DNA of 64,000 nucleotides from Mordavella massiliensis (GTDB lineage Bacteria > Bacillota > Clostridia > Lachnospirales > Lachnospiraceae). Where the stretch lies: NCBI RefSeq assembly GCF_016901695.1, contig NZ_JACJKS010000005.1:62001-126000 (forward strand), read 5' to 3'. The notes under the pieces are model-generated. The model did no database searches, was not told where the DNA came from, and saw only the letters and a program-made list of their open reading frames with translations. The stretch's first letter is position 1; each line of letters begins with the position of its first letter. A program made the position numbers and the translations under genes. Of the stretch, positions 52,744 through 60,938 are shown in pieces.

Positions 52744-54282
52744 ATGAAGAAGATCAAACGAGTTTTAGCATTCATGACAGCCATGGTCATGATGCTGGCA
52801 ATGGGAATGACCGTGTCAGCGGCAGACCCCTGCTCCATTACGATCACAAATACGAGTGCGGGGAATATTTATGCAGTGTATCAGATTTTTACAGGTACAT
52901 TGTCAAACGATAAAACCACCTTATCCAATATTAAATGGGGCAATGGCGTAAGTGAAGAATTTAAAAAAGATAAAGGGAATGCGGCTGAATATGCGGCAAC
53001 AATAACATCAGACAATGCGCAGAAAATGGCAGATGAGATCGGTGCTGGTTTAGCGGAAACTGCAACAGCGACTGCAACAGTTTCTGATAGCCAGACTTCA
53101 GTGACAATTTCTGATCTGGCGCCCGGATACTATTTTATCAAGAATACTTCTGCACCAGAAGGAGCCGGTTATACAGATTTTATTTTAAAGATTGCAGATG
53201 ATACCGAGGTACAGGCAAAGGCAGCGCAGACAACATTTGATAAGCAGGTATATGACGATCAGGACTCTTCCAATGACGCTGGCTGGGGCGAGACTGCGGA
53301 TCATGCCATCGGTGATGAGGTTCAGTTCAGATTGACCGCTACACTGCCTTCTGCAGAGAACTATAATCTTTATAAAGATTATTATCTGAAATTTAACGAT
53401 ACAATGTCTTCCGGCCTGGAATATAAAACGGGCACAATGAAAATATATTATGGAAATGCTGACACCGCAGGAACGACCATTGATCCAGACTGGAGTGATA
53501 GTGAAGGTGGAAAGAGTTTCTCACATACAACAGAGGAGCTTAAAAACAGCAAAAATCTGAAGGCTGGCGACACTGTAACAATCGAATATACGGCAATCGT
53601 TACAAAGGATGCGGTCGTTGGCGAGCCGGGTAATCCTAACGCAGCCTATGTTGAGTTTTCAAGAAATCCGAATACAACAGGTACTGGTGAGATGACAACG
53701 ACTCAGGAGGATACTGTATGGGTATTTACCTATGAACTGGATACCCTCAAGTATACTCTTGGAGAAGAAAATGCCAAAACCCCGTTGAAAGACGTAGAGT
53801 TCAGACTTTATTCAGATGAGAACGCAGAACAGGAAATCAAACTGGTTGAAAAGACAATTGACGGGAGAAAATATTATGTTCCCGCTAATGAGGATGAGAC
53901 TGGTGTTGTGATGAAATCAGACGAGGAAGGATATTTTAGGATTCGCGGACTTGACGACGGTACATATTATCTGAAAGAGACAAAGGCGCTGGACGGCTAT
54001 AATGACGTTCCGGTTATCAAGATTGAAATTAAGGCAAAGCATGAAGAAACCGCAGATGGGAATGGGAATATAGCAGCATTATCGATCGCTCTGAATGATG
54101 GAAGTGATGTATCAAGTTCCAGCCCAGATAGAGGTATCGTTTCTCATGAAATAGAAAACAAGAAGGGTACCATCCTTCCTGAGACCGGCGGCATCGGTAC
54201 AAAGATTTTCTACACAGTAGGTGCGATCCTGATGATCGGCGCGGCCGTGATCCTTATCAGCAGGAAGCGTTCTGAGAGATAA
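52744..54282 (+). CDS. Major pilin (LPETG, isopeptide fimbrial protein)
   Basis: A 512-residue protein. The signal peptide ends AMGMTVSAA. An N-terminal domain (to about 155) is followed by an isopeptide-forming fimbrial domain (TTFDKQVYDDQDSSND with probable Lys; YLKFNDTMSSGLEY), and a Cna-B domain (PLKDVEFRLYSDENAEQE; GTYYLKETKALDGYNDV). The cell-wall signal LPETGGIGTK, membrane segment and RKRSER end it. This matches SpaH/EbpB-type pilus backbone subunits. SD aaaaggagattaac. It is AT-richer than its neighbours. Confidence 0.93.
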   Translation: MKKIKRVLAFMTAMVMMLAMGMTVSAADPCSITITNTSAGNIYAVYQIFTGTLSNDKTTLSNIKWGNGVSEEFKKDKGNAAEYAATITSDNAQKMADEIGAGLAETATATATVSDSQTSVTISDLAPGYYFIKNTSAPEGAGYTDFILKIADDTEVQAKAAQTTFDKQVYDDQDSSNDAGWGETADHAIGDEVQFRLTATLPSAENYNLYKDYYLKFNDTMSSGLEYKTGTMKIYYGNADTAGTTIDPDWSDSEGGKSFSHTTEELKNSKNLKAGDTVTIEYTAIVTKDAVVGEPGNPNAAYVEFSRNPNTTGTGEMTTTQEDTVWVFTYELDTLKYTLGEENAKTPLKDVEFRLYSDENAEQEIKLVEKTIDGRKYYVPANEDETGVVMKSDEEGYFRIRGLDDGTYYLKETKALDGYNDVPVIKIEIKAKHEETADGNGNIAALSIALNDGSDVSSSSPDRGIVSHEIENKKGTILPETGGIGTKIFYTVGAILMIGAAVILISRKRSER

Positions 54283-54300
54283 GACAGTTCAGACAGCCTG

Positions 54301-54349
54301 GGCATTCCGGGAGAGGGGGCTGCCCCCTCCCGGAAGCCTTATGGTTTTT
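54301..54349 (+). terminator. Attenuator-like hairpin between pilin and sortases
   Basis: GGC-TTCCGGG...CCCGGAA-GCC pairs across 54301-54338 with an inner AGGGGG/CCCCCT stem, followed by a short TTTTT near 54345. It could lower read-through so that sortases are made in smaller amounts than the pilin. Confidence 0.65.
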
Positions 54350-54369
54350 ACAGCATTAGGGAGAGAGTT

Positions 54370-55212
54370 ATGAAGAAAGACAGGATGAACCTCATACTGG
54401 TACTTGTGTTTATCATAGGGCTCTCCGTGATGCTGTACCCCATCGTAAGCGATTACTGGAACTCCAGGACCCAGTCCCGTGCGGTGGCCTCCTACAATGA
54501 GACGGTGGAGAGCATGGACTACGAGGAGAGGGACCGGATGCTGGAGGAGGCGGAGGCGTACAATGCGAAGCTGCTCGGCGTCGAGATGCCCTTTGTCAAT
54601 TATGATCAGATCGATGGGTACGAGGAGCTGCTGGACGTGTCCGGCACAGGCATCATGGGATATGTGACCATTCCGAAGATAGACGTGGAGCTTCCCGTCT
54701 ACCACGGCACGGACGACGCGGTCCTCCAGGTGGCGGCAGGCCATCTGAAGGGATCCAGCCTTCCCACCGGCGGCGCCGGCACCCACTGCGTGCTGTCCGC
54801 CCACCGGGGACTTCCCTCCGCCAGCCTCTTTACCGATCTGGATGAGATGGAGGAGGGGGATACCTTTACCGTCACCGTGCTGGGCCGGTCCATGACCTAC
54901 CAGGTGGATCAGATCCGCATCGTGGAGCCCCGGGAAGTGGAGGAACTCTCCATCGATCCGGCCAGGGATTACGTGACGCTTATGACCTGCACGCCCTACG
55001 GGATCAACTCCCACCGGCTGCTGGTGCGGGGCGTGCGCACGGCGGACGCGGACGCCGGGGACTACGTGCCGGCGGACGCCCATCAGGTCAATACGATCCT
55101 GGTGGCCATCGCCCTCGCCATCCTTCTGCTGCTTCTGACGCTGGCGGCGATGCTCATAAGACGGCTGCTCTTCGGGCGGCCGGCGGGAGGAGGTCTGACA
55201 GATGAAGACTAA
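54370..55212 (+). CDS. srtC: Class C sortase (first)
   Basis: A 280-residue enzyme with an N-terminal membrane segment (about 8-27) and a C-terminal segment (about 240-262), the class C layout. Catalytic residues are His145 (SAHRG), Cys207 (TLMTCTPYG) and Arg216 (SHRLLVRG). DVSGTGIMGYVTIPKI is the typical entry strand. It should polymerise pilin through its LPETG motif. SD gggagagagtt. Confidence 0.93.
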   Translation: MKKDRMNLILVLVFIIGLSVMLYPIVSDYWNSRTQSRAVASYNETVESMDYEERDRMLEEAEAYNAKLLGVEMPFVNYDQIDGYEELLDVSGTGIMGYVTIPKIDVELPVYHGTDDAVLQVAAGHLKGSSLPTGGAGTHCVLSAHRGLPSASLFTDLDEMEEGDTFTVTVLGRSMTYQVDQIRIVEPREVEELSIDPARDYVTLMTCTPYGINSHRLLVRGVRTADADAGDYVPADAHQVNTILVAIALAILLLLLTLAAMLIRRLLFGRPAGGGLTDED

Positions 55213-56119
55213 GCGCAGGAAGGGCAGGCTGACCACGGTGATCCTGGTGCTCATCTTCCTTGCCGGGGCGGGGATCTTTGCCTACCCAACCCTCTCGGAG
55301 CAGTGGAACAGGCTGCACCAGAGCCGGGCCATCGCGTCCTACCAGGAGGCGGTGGAAGACTTAAGCGAGGAGGAGTACGAGCGGGCCTGGCAGGAGGCGG
55401 AAGCCTACAACGACACGATCAAAGAGAATACGTTCAGCCACGACGCTTTTGACCAGGAGGAGGAGAACCTGCGGGAGACCCCATACTGGGCGGTCCTGAA
55501 CCTGGGGGAGAACGGCATCATGGGATACATCTCCCTGCCGGAGATCGGCCAGCGGCTCCCCATTTACCACGGCACCTCAGACCCGGTGCTGCAGGTGGGG
55601 ACAGGACACATCTACGGGACCAACCTCCCCATCGGCGGCGAGGGGAATCACAGTGTGATCGCGGGCCACAGGGGCCTTCCCAGCGCCCGGCTGTTTACGG
55701 ACGCGGATCAGTTGGAAGAGGGAGATAAGTTTTACATCCATGTGCTGGACGAGGTGCTGGCCTACGAGGTGGACCAGATCGCAGACATGGTGGATAAGGA
55801 TGATACAGAGAAGCTGACGGGTCTCATGCAGCAGACCGAAGGCGAAGACTATGTGACATTATTTACCTGCACGCCCTACGGGGTGAACAGCCACCGTCTC
55901 CTTGTGCGGGGACACCGGGTGGCCTACCACGGGGAGGACGAAGGGAGCGGCGAGACGGGCATGCTGAAGTCCCTGCAGGATTATTCGATGCTGTACGCGC
56001 TGCTGGCCGCCGCAGTCCTTGTGCTGCTGGCCTCGGCAGTGGGCCTGATACGGAGCAGGAAGAGGAAAAAGACCGGGAGATCCAGGAGGGAAGAAGATGG
56101 AAAAGACAAGATGGAATAA
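55202..56119 (+). CDS. srtC: Class C sortase (second)
   Basis: A 305-residue paralogue of the preceding gene, overlapping it by 11 bp. It has N- and C-terminal membrane segments, IAGHRG (His), TLFTCTPYGVNSHRLLVRG (Cys, Arg) and ENGIMGYISLPEIGQRLPIYHG. The tail is strongly basic. Two class C sortases in series often handle backbone and ancillary pilins separately. Confidence 0.93.
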   Translation: MKTKRRKGRLTTVILVLIFLAGAGIFAYPTLSEQWNRLHQSRAIASYQEAVEDLSEEEYERAWQEAEAYNDTIKENTFSHDAFDQEEENLRETPYWAVLNLGENGIMGYISLPEIGQRLPIYHGTSDPVLQVGTGHIYGTNLPIGGEGNHSVIAGHRGLPSARLFTDADQLEEGDKFYIHVLDEVLAYEVDQIADMVDKDDTEKLTGLMQQTEGEDYVTLFTCTPYGVNSHRLLVRGHRVAYHGEDEGSGETGMLKSLQDYSMLYALLAAAVLVLLASAVGLIRSRKRKKTGRSRREEDGKDKME

Positions 56120-57107
56120 AAAATATCTGGCAGGGTTCCTGGCGGCGCTGGCGGTGGCCGTGCCTGCGGCGGGGATCACGTTCGGATCCGCGGTGATGGA
56201 AAGCTTCGCCGTCCAGCAGGTGGACACAGGGCGGAGCTGCTCCCTGACCCTTGGCGTCGGGGCGGAGAGCGTGTACGCCCAGGAGCTGGCGGCAGTCTCC
56301 TGGGACGCATATGTGTACCGCATCGCCTCCATGGATGTAAAGGGGGCCTGCACGGCGCAGGAAGGCTTTGAGGCCGTGACGGAGAAGATCAACGGGGCGG
56401 AGGAGCTGACAGCCCAGGAGACAGAGGCGCTGGCCCTGGAGGCGGCGGCTGTCGTGGGCTGGCAGGCGGACGGCTCCTGGGAGGATGTGAAGGAGCCGGA
56501 TGTGCAGATCCGTCTGGAGAACGGGACCGGGCGGGCAGACGGCCTTGCCACAGGCATTTACCTGGTGCTGCCAAAGGACGCGCTGACGCAGACCCACGCC
56601 TATCAGTTCCAGCCGTCTCTTATCACTATTCCGCGGCAACTGGAGAGCGGGGACTGGACCTACGATGTGACGGCGTCCCTGAAGCCGGAGCAAAAGCCCC
56701 GGTACGGGAGCCTCAGGATCCGCAAGACGCTGGACTCCTTCAATGAATCCCTGGGACCGGTGACCTTCGTCTTCCAGATCGAGGGTACGGATGAGAACGG
56801 CGAGACGGTTTACAGCAATGTGGCGGCCACCACTCACAGCAGCGCCGGCACGGTGGACGCGGTGGCGGAGCGGATCCCGGCGGGAACCCGCGTCACGGTG
56901 ACAGAGGTCTACAGCGGCGCCAGCTACGAGCTTGTTTCCCAGGGGACGCAGGAAGGGCTGATCACGGCAGACCAGGAGCTTGGCATGACATTTACCAATA
57001 CCTACGACGACGGTCTGGTGCCGGGCTACGGCGCGGTCAACCAGTTTGATTACGACGAGGACGCCGGATGGACGTGGAACCGTCTGGACGGCGGCGAGCA
57101 GGAGTAA
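56097..57107 (+). CDS. Secreted Cna-B-like pilus subunit, no LPXTG
   Basis: A 336-residue protein with a signal peptide (KKYLAGFLAALAVAVPAAGITFG), a pilin-like N-terminal domain (to about 190) and a Cna-B/DUF5979-like domain (GSLRIRKTLDSFNESLGPVTFVFQIEG; GTRVTVTEVYSGASYELV). It ends NQFDYDEDAGWTWNRLDGGEQE without LPXTG or membrane segment, so anchoring must differ from the major pilin. The start overlaps the sortase gene by 23 bp. Confidence 0.75.
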   Translation: MEKTRWNKKYLAGFLAALAVAVPAAGITFGSAVMESFAVQQVDTGRSCSLTLGVGAESVYAQELAAVSWDAYVYRIASMDVKGACTAQEGFEAVTEKINGAEELTAQETEALALEAAAVVGWQADGSWEDVKEPDVQIRLENGTGRADGLATGIYLVLPKDALTQTHAYQFQPSLITIPRQLESGDWTYDVTASLKPEQKPRYGSLRIRKTLDSFNESLGPVTFVFQIEGTDENGETVYSNVAATTHSSAGTVDAVAERIPAGTRVTVTEVYSGASYELVSQGTQEGLITADQELGMTFTNTYDDGLVPGYGAVNQFDYDEDAGWTWNRLDGGEQE

Positions 57108-57119
57108 GGAGGGCGCGGC

Positions 57120-57644
57120 ATGAAACACGATTGGATCAGAAAGAAAACGACCTGGCTGGCGGCCGGAGCCCTGCTTCTTCTCGGGAGCGCCGGGGCCGGG
57201 CAGGCCATGGCTTACTTTACCACCTATGTGACGGCGGCGGGAGGCCACCCCGTCACGCTGGGATATGAGACGCAGATCGAGGAGGAAGTGGAGAACATGA
57301 CGAAGCACATCGTCATCGCCAACACAGGCGAGAGCGACTGCTATGTGCGGGTGAAGGTCTTCAGCGGAATCCAGTTCCCCGTGTCCTTCAGCCAGGAGGG
57401 CGGATGGACCCTGGCGGACGACGGCTACTGGTACTATGATGAGATCCTCCCGGTGGGAGAGAAGACAAGCGTGCTGCTGGCGGCCATAGAGAACATCCCG
57501 GAAGAGTACAAGGAGACCTTCAACATCATCGTGGTGCAGGAGTGCACGCCCGTGCTGTACGGCGACGACGGCCAGCCGTACGCCGACTGGGACCGGGAGG
57601 CGGACACCACCACGGATATAGGAACAGCAGGCGGGGAGGAGTGA
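57120..57644 (+). CDS. TasA/camelysin-like protein with SipW-type signal
   Basis: A 174-residue protein. Its signal (WLAAGALLLLGSAGAGQAMAYFTTYV) has the G-x-x-A-x-A-Y-F/L-T form typical of SipW-dependent proteins of the TasA/CalY family. The remainder is beta-rich (HIVIANTGESDCYVRVKVFSG, DDGYWYYDEILPVGEKTSVLLAAI). Processing by the SipW-like peptidase at 60343 is likely. SD aaggagggcggc. Confidence 0.8.
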   Translation: MKHDWIRKKTTWLAAGALLLLGSAGAGQAMAYFTTYVTAAGGHPVTLGYETQIEEEVENMTKHIVIANTGESDCYVRVKVFSGIQFPVSFSQEGGWTLADDGYWYYDEILPVGEKTSVLLAAIENIPEEYKETFNIIVVQECTPVLYGDDGQPYADWDREADTTTDIGTAGGEE

Positions 57645-57648
57645 CACG

Positions 57649-58425
57649 ATGAGACGGAAGAACAGACGCGGAAGCGATAAAGTGAATTACATCCTGCTCG
57701 CGGCGGCGGTGCTCCTTCTTGGGGCCAGCGGAGTTGGAAGCGCCCGGGCGGCGCTGACCTACTTCAGTGAGAACTACACGGCCCAGGTGGAGATGTACGA
57801 CATCGGCGTGACGCTGACGGAGACGTCGGCCGCCGGGACAAAGGACATCAGCAGCCGCGACTATACAGGCAGCGGCGACGTCTGGGAGGAATCCCGGGGC
57901 GCGCTTCTTGCGGATATGCTGGACGAGACGGACGGGAGGCTGCTCCCGGGCCGGAAGTACACGGAAGAGCTGGCGGTGCGCAACAGCGGCAATATCGACG
58001 AGTATGTGCGGGTGCGCCTCTACAGATACTGGACGAAAGAGGACGGAAGCCGGGAGCAGGAGCTGGCGCCGGCCCTCATCGACCTGAACCTGACGGACAG
58101 CGGATGGATCGTGGACGAGGAGGCCTCCACGGAGGAGCGCACCGTGCTCTACTGGCCGCAGGTCCTGCCGGTGGGCGCGGCCACACCGGCCTTTACGGAC
58201 ACCCTGGCCATCGACAGCTCCATCACATCCAAGGTGACCACGGAGACGAAGACAGAGAACGGTGTGACGACTACGACGACTACATTTAACTACGACGGCG
58301 TGCAGTTTAACATCGAGGCGGAAGTGGACGCGGTGCAGACCCACAACGCGGCGGACGCCATCAAAAGCGCCTGGGGCGTAGATGTGAATGTGGGCGCGGA
58401 CGGCTCGCTGAGCCTGGCCAGGTAG
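57649..58425 (+). CDS. Second TasA/camelysin-like protein
   Basis: A 258-residue protein with a similar signal (LLAAAVLLLGASGVGSARAALTYFSENYTAQVEMYDIGVTL written over residues 16-56). It has the motif LAVRNSGNIDEYVRVRLYRYW and VLPVGAATPAFTD, parallel to the preceding gene (NTGESDCYVRVKV, ILPVGEKTS). It starts four bases after it. Probably a structural or minor subunit of the same fibre. Confidence 0.8.
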   Translation: MRRKNRRGSDKVNYILLAAAVLLLGASGVGSARAALTYFSENYTAQVEMYDIGVTLTETSAAGTKDISSRDYTGSGDVWEESRGALLADMLDETDGRLLPGRKYTEELAVRNSGNIDEYVRVRLYRYWTKEDGSREQELAPALIDLNLTDSGWIVDEEASTEERTVLYWPQVLPVGAATPAFTDTLAIDSSITSKVTTETKTENGVTTTTTTFNYDGVQFNIEAEVDAVQTHNAADAIKSAWGVDVNVGADGSLSLAR

Positions 58426-58440
58426 AGGGGAGGAAGCGGC

Positions 58441-59259
58441 ATGAAAAAAAGAATGATGACAGCGGCGGCTGTGGCTTTTGCGGCCCTTGTGTCCGTGCCG
58501 GCCACCGCGCATGCGGAGACCTTCTCCGGCGGGGACAACTGGCGGGTCGTGTTCGACGGGGAGAACTTAGACAGTACGTTTACCAACGCCCAGATCGACG
58601 ATACGATCTACCAGATGCAGCCGGGGGACACGGCGGATATCCGCCTGGAACTTCGCAACGACTACGCGGGCGACACCTGGTGGTACATGACAAACGAGGT
58701 GCTGCGGACCCTGGAGGACAGCCAGGACGTGGCGGAGGGCGGCGCCTACAGCTACACCCTCACCTACTACGGGCCGGACGGCGCTGCGGACGTCCTCTAC
58801 AGCAGTGAGAACGTGGGCGGCGATACGGTAAATGAGAGCGGCGAGGGTCTGCACCAGGCCACCGACTCGCTGGAAGAGTATTTTTACCTGGATACCCTCT
58901 CTGAGGGAGAGTCCGGGGAGATCACCCTGCAGGTGCATCTGGAGGGCGAGACGCAGGGAAATGCGTACCAGGATACGCTGGCGCGGCTGCAGATGAATTT
59001 CGCGGTGGAGCCGGCGGATTCCGACACCCCGCCCGGCGGCAGGACGCCGGGGCCCGGGGCGCCCAGGACGGGCGATACGTCGGATGTATTGATCTGGACG
59101 CTGCTCACTCTGGCGCTTGGACTTTTTCTTCTGTGCTTCGCCGTGTACCGGATCCTGAGCGGAAGACGCTGTGAGGAGGAGGCTCCGGCGGGGGAGGGCG
59201 CTGTGAGACGCACCCGGGACAGACGCGGGAGCAGGAGAAAGGAGGACGGGAGCAGATGA
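58441..59259 (+). CDS. Surface protein with APRTGD-type sorting signal
   Basis: A 272-residue protein: signal peptide ending TAHAE, a beta-rich domain (DIRLELRNDYAGDTWWYMTNEVL, GESGEITLQVHLEGE), a Pro/Gly linker, then APRTGDTSD, a membrane segment (about 218-238) and a basic tail. The sorting motif departs from LPXTG, so the sortases here may not use it. It overlaps the next gene by 4 bp. Confidence 0.75.
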   Translation: MKKRMMTAAAVAFAALVSVPATAHAETFSGGDNWRVVFDGENLDSTFTNAQIDDTIYQMQPGDTADIRLELRNDYAGDTWWYMTNEVLRTLEDSQDVAEGGAYSYTLTYYGPDGAADVLYSSENVGGDTVNESGEGLHQATDSLEEYFYLDTLSEGESGEITLQVHLEGETQGNAYQDTLARLQMNFAVEPADSDTPPGGRTPGPGAPRTGDTSDVLIWTLLTLALGLFLLCFAVYRILSGRRCEEEAPAGEGAVRRTRDRRGSRRKEDGSR

Positions 59260-60341
59260 AGATACGGAACATAGTAAGGAAAATGTTCGCGGCGGCCTGC
59301 GGGACCGCGCTCCTGTTTTCCATCGTCCCCGCCACCGCAAGGGCGGATGTGGGCGGCAATGACGCGAAGTACACCTACACGGTGACCCTTCTGGCCGGCG
59401 GGCAGGGCTCTTTCGCGGGCGCGTCCGGCGTGCAGGTGAGCGGCAGCGGGAGCGTGACCTACCAGGACGGCGGACAGATCCGCATCACGGGCCTCAACTA
59501 CGGCGACCGGATCTCGCTCAGTCCCCAGTCCGGGATGGTATCCCTCCCCGAGGATTCGAAATACTATGTCCGCGGGATCCGCGAGAGCGGCCGGGACAAT
59601 AACACAGTCGGCAATTCCTCTTTTATGGTGGATTCGGACAGGGAGTATGTGATCGCCTACGGCATCCGGGGCAATATGGTGTCCTACCGGGTGAACTACC
59701 AGGATCAGAACGGGAACACCCTTCTGGAGAGCCAGACCTTCTACGGCGCGGTGGGAGACCGGCCGGTGGTGGCGTTCCAGTATGTGGACGGCTACCAGCC
59801 CCAGGCTTACAATCTGACCGGCACTCTCTCCGGCAATGAGGCGGAGAACATCTTCACCTTCACCTACACGCCGGTGGAACAGCCGGCAGCCGGCGCAGGC
59901 ACGGCGGCCGGAGGCACAGACACGTCCGGAGGCGGCGCCGGCGACACAGCGGCTGCCCCCGGCACAGCAGCAGGCGGCACCGGCGGTACGGCAGCTACGC
60001 CCGGCACGGCAGCGGGCGGCGCAGGAGATGCAGCCGCGCCTGACGCAGACGGCGGGACTGCCGCAGCAGATGCAGGCGCGGCGGACGAAGGCGGAGCCGC
60101 AGAGCCGGACGCCGGAGCAGAGGACGAGGCAGCGCAGCCCCGGGAACCGCAGGAGATCGTGGATATCGATGACGAGGAGACGCCCCTTGGCAATCTGGAT
60201 CTGCCGGATGAGTCCGGTGAAGAGGCGGAGGAAGCCTCGCAGCGGCCGGCCGGCAATATGCCCCTGTTTATCGGCATCGCGGCGGCGGCCGTCCTGGCGC
60301 TGGGAGCGGGCGCGTTCCTGCTGATCCGGAGACGCAGATAA
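59256..60341 (+). CDS. MucBP-like membrane-anchored surface protein
   Basis: A 361-residue protein. The signal peptide ends ATARAD. A beta-rich first domain (KYTYTVTLLAGGQGSFAG) is followed by a MucBP-like segment (VSYRVNYQDQNGNTLLESQTFYGAVGD). A low-complexity Gly/Ala/Thr/Asp linker (about 210-295), an acidic stretch and a final membrane segment with RRRR follow. There is no LPXTG, so it is held by the membrane. GC content peaks in the linker. Confidence 0.75.
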   Translation: MKIRNIVRKMFAAACGTALLFSIVPATARADVGGNDAKYTYTVTLLAGGQGSFAGASGVQVSGSGSVTYQDGGQIRITGLNYGDRISLSPQSGMVSLPEDSKYYVRGIRESGRDNNTVGNSSFMVDSDREYVIAYGIRGNMVSYRVNYQDQNGNTLLESQTFYGAVGDRPVVAFQYVDGYQPQAYNLTGTLSGNEAENIFTFTYTPVEQPAAGAGTAAGGTDTSGGGAGDTAAAPGTAAGGTGGTAATPGTAAGGAGDAAAPDADGGTAAADAGAADEGGAAEPDAGAEDEAAQPREPQEIVDIDDEETPLGNLDLPDESGEEAEEASQRPAGNMPLFIGIAAAAVLALGAGAFLLIRRRR

Positions 60342-60342
60342 G

Positions 60343-60879
60343 ATGGGCGGACGAAGAGACAGGCAGCAGACACGGGGCAGACGTCCGGGGGGAGCGGCGG
60401 CGCTCTTTCTGGATGTGACCGGATTACTCCTTGTGCTGGCGGTGATCCTGTGCTATGTGCCCCTCACCCTGCCGCGTCTGGCGGGGCTGCAGATCTTTGA
60501 GGTGGTCAGCGGGAGCATGGAGCCGGCGATCCCCACCGGCAGCATTGTGTATGTGGAGGAGACGGAGCCCTCCCAGGCGCAGGAGGGCGATGTGATCGCC
60601 TTTTACAGCGCGACAGGGTCCGGTGCGGTCATCACCCACCGGGTGGTGCAAAACCGGGTCGTTTCCGGCGAGCTGGTCACAAAGGGGGATGCCAACGAGA
60701 AGGAAGACGTCACCCCGGTTTCCTATGAATATTATCTGGGAAAGGTGGTCTTTACCCTGCCGGGGCCGCCGGGCCTGTTCGCGGCGGTGCTGACGCTCCC
60801 GGGCAGGATCACGGCGGCGGCGCTGGTGGTGCTGGCGGCGGCGCTCCACGGCGCGGCTGTGCGGATGAGAAGAGACTAG
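60343..60879 (+). CDS. sipW: SipW-type signal peptidase (ER-like)
   Basis: A 178-residue peptidase with membrane segments at about 20-42 and 148-170. The motif VVSGSMEPAIPTGSIV carries the Ser and VITHRVV carries a His in place of the Lys of LepB, as in the SipW/ER type. KGDANEKEDVTPV is also conserved. It starts one base after the preceding gene and closes the operon. It likely processes the two camelysin-like proteins. Confidence 0.92.
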   Translation: MGGRRDRQQTRGRRPGGAAALFLDVTGLLLVLAVILCYVPLTLPRLAGLQIFEVVSGSMEPAIPTGSIVYVEETEPSQAQEGDVIAFYSATGSGAVITHRVVQNRVVSGELVTKGDANEKEDVTPVSYEYYLGKVVFTLPGPPGLFAAVLTLPGRITAAALVVLAAALHGAAVRMRRD

Positions 60880-60894
60880 ACGCAGCATATATGG

Positions 60895-60938
60895 AAAAGG
60901 GCAGGCGCGGCTCAGATCTGAGCCGCGCCTGCCCTTTT
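60895..60938. terminator. 44-bp perfect palindrome, bidirectional terminator
   Basis: The full 44 bases are self-complementary, centre AGATCT, with AAAA on one side and TTTT on the other. It lies between converging sipW and pilT and ends both transcripts. Confidence 0.9.
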
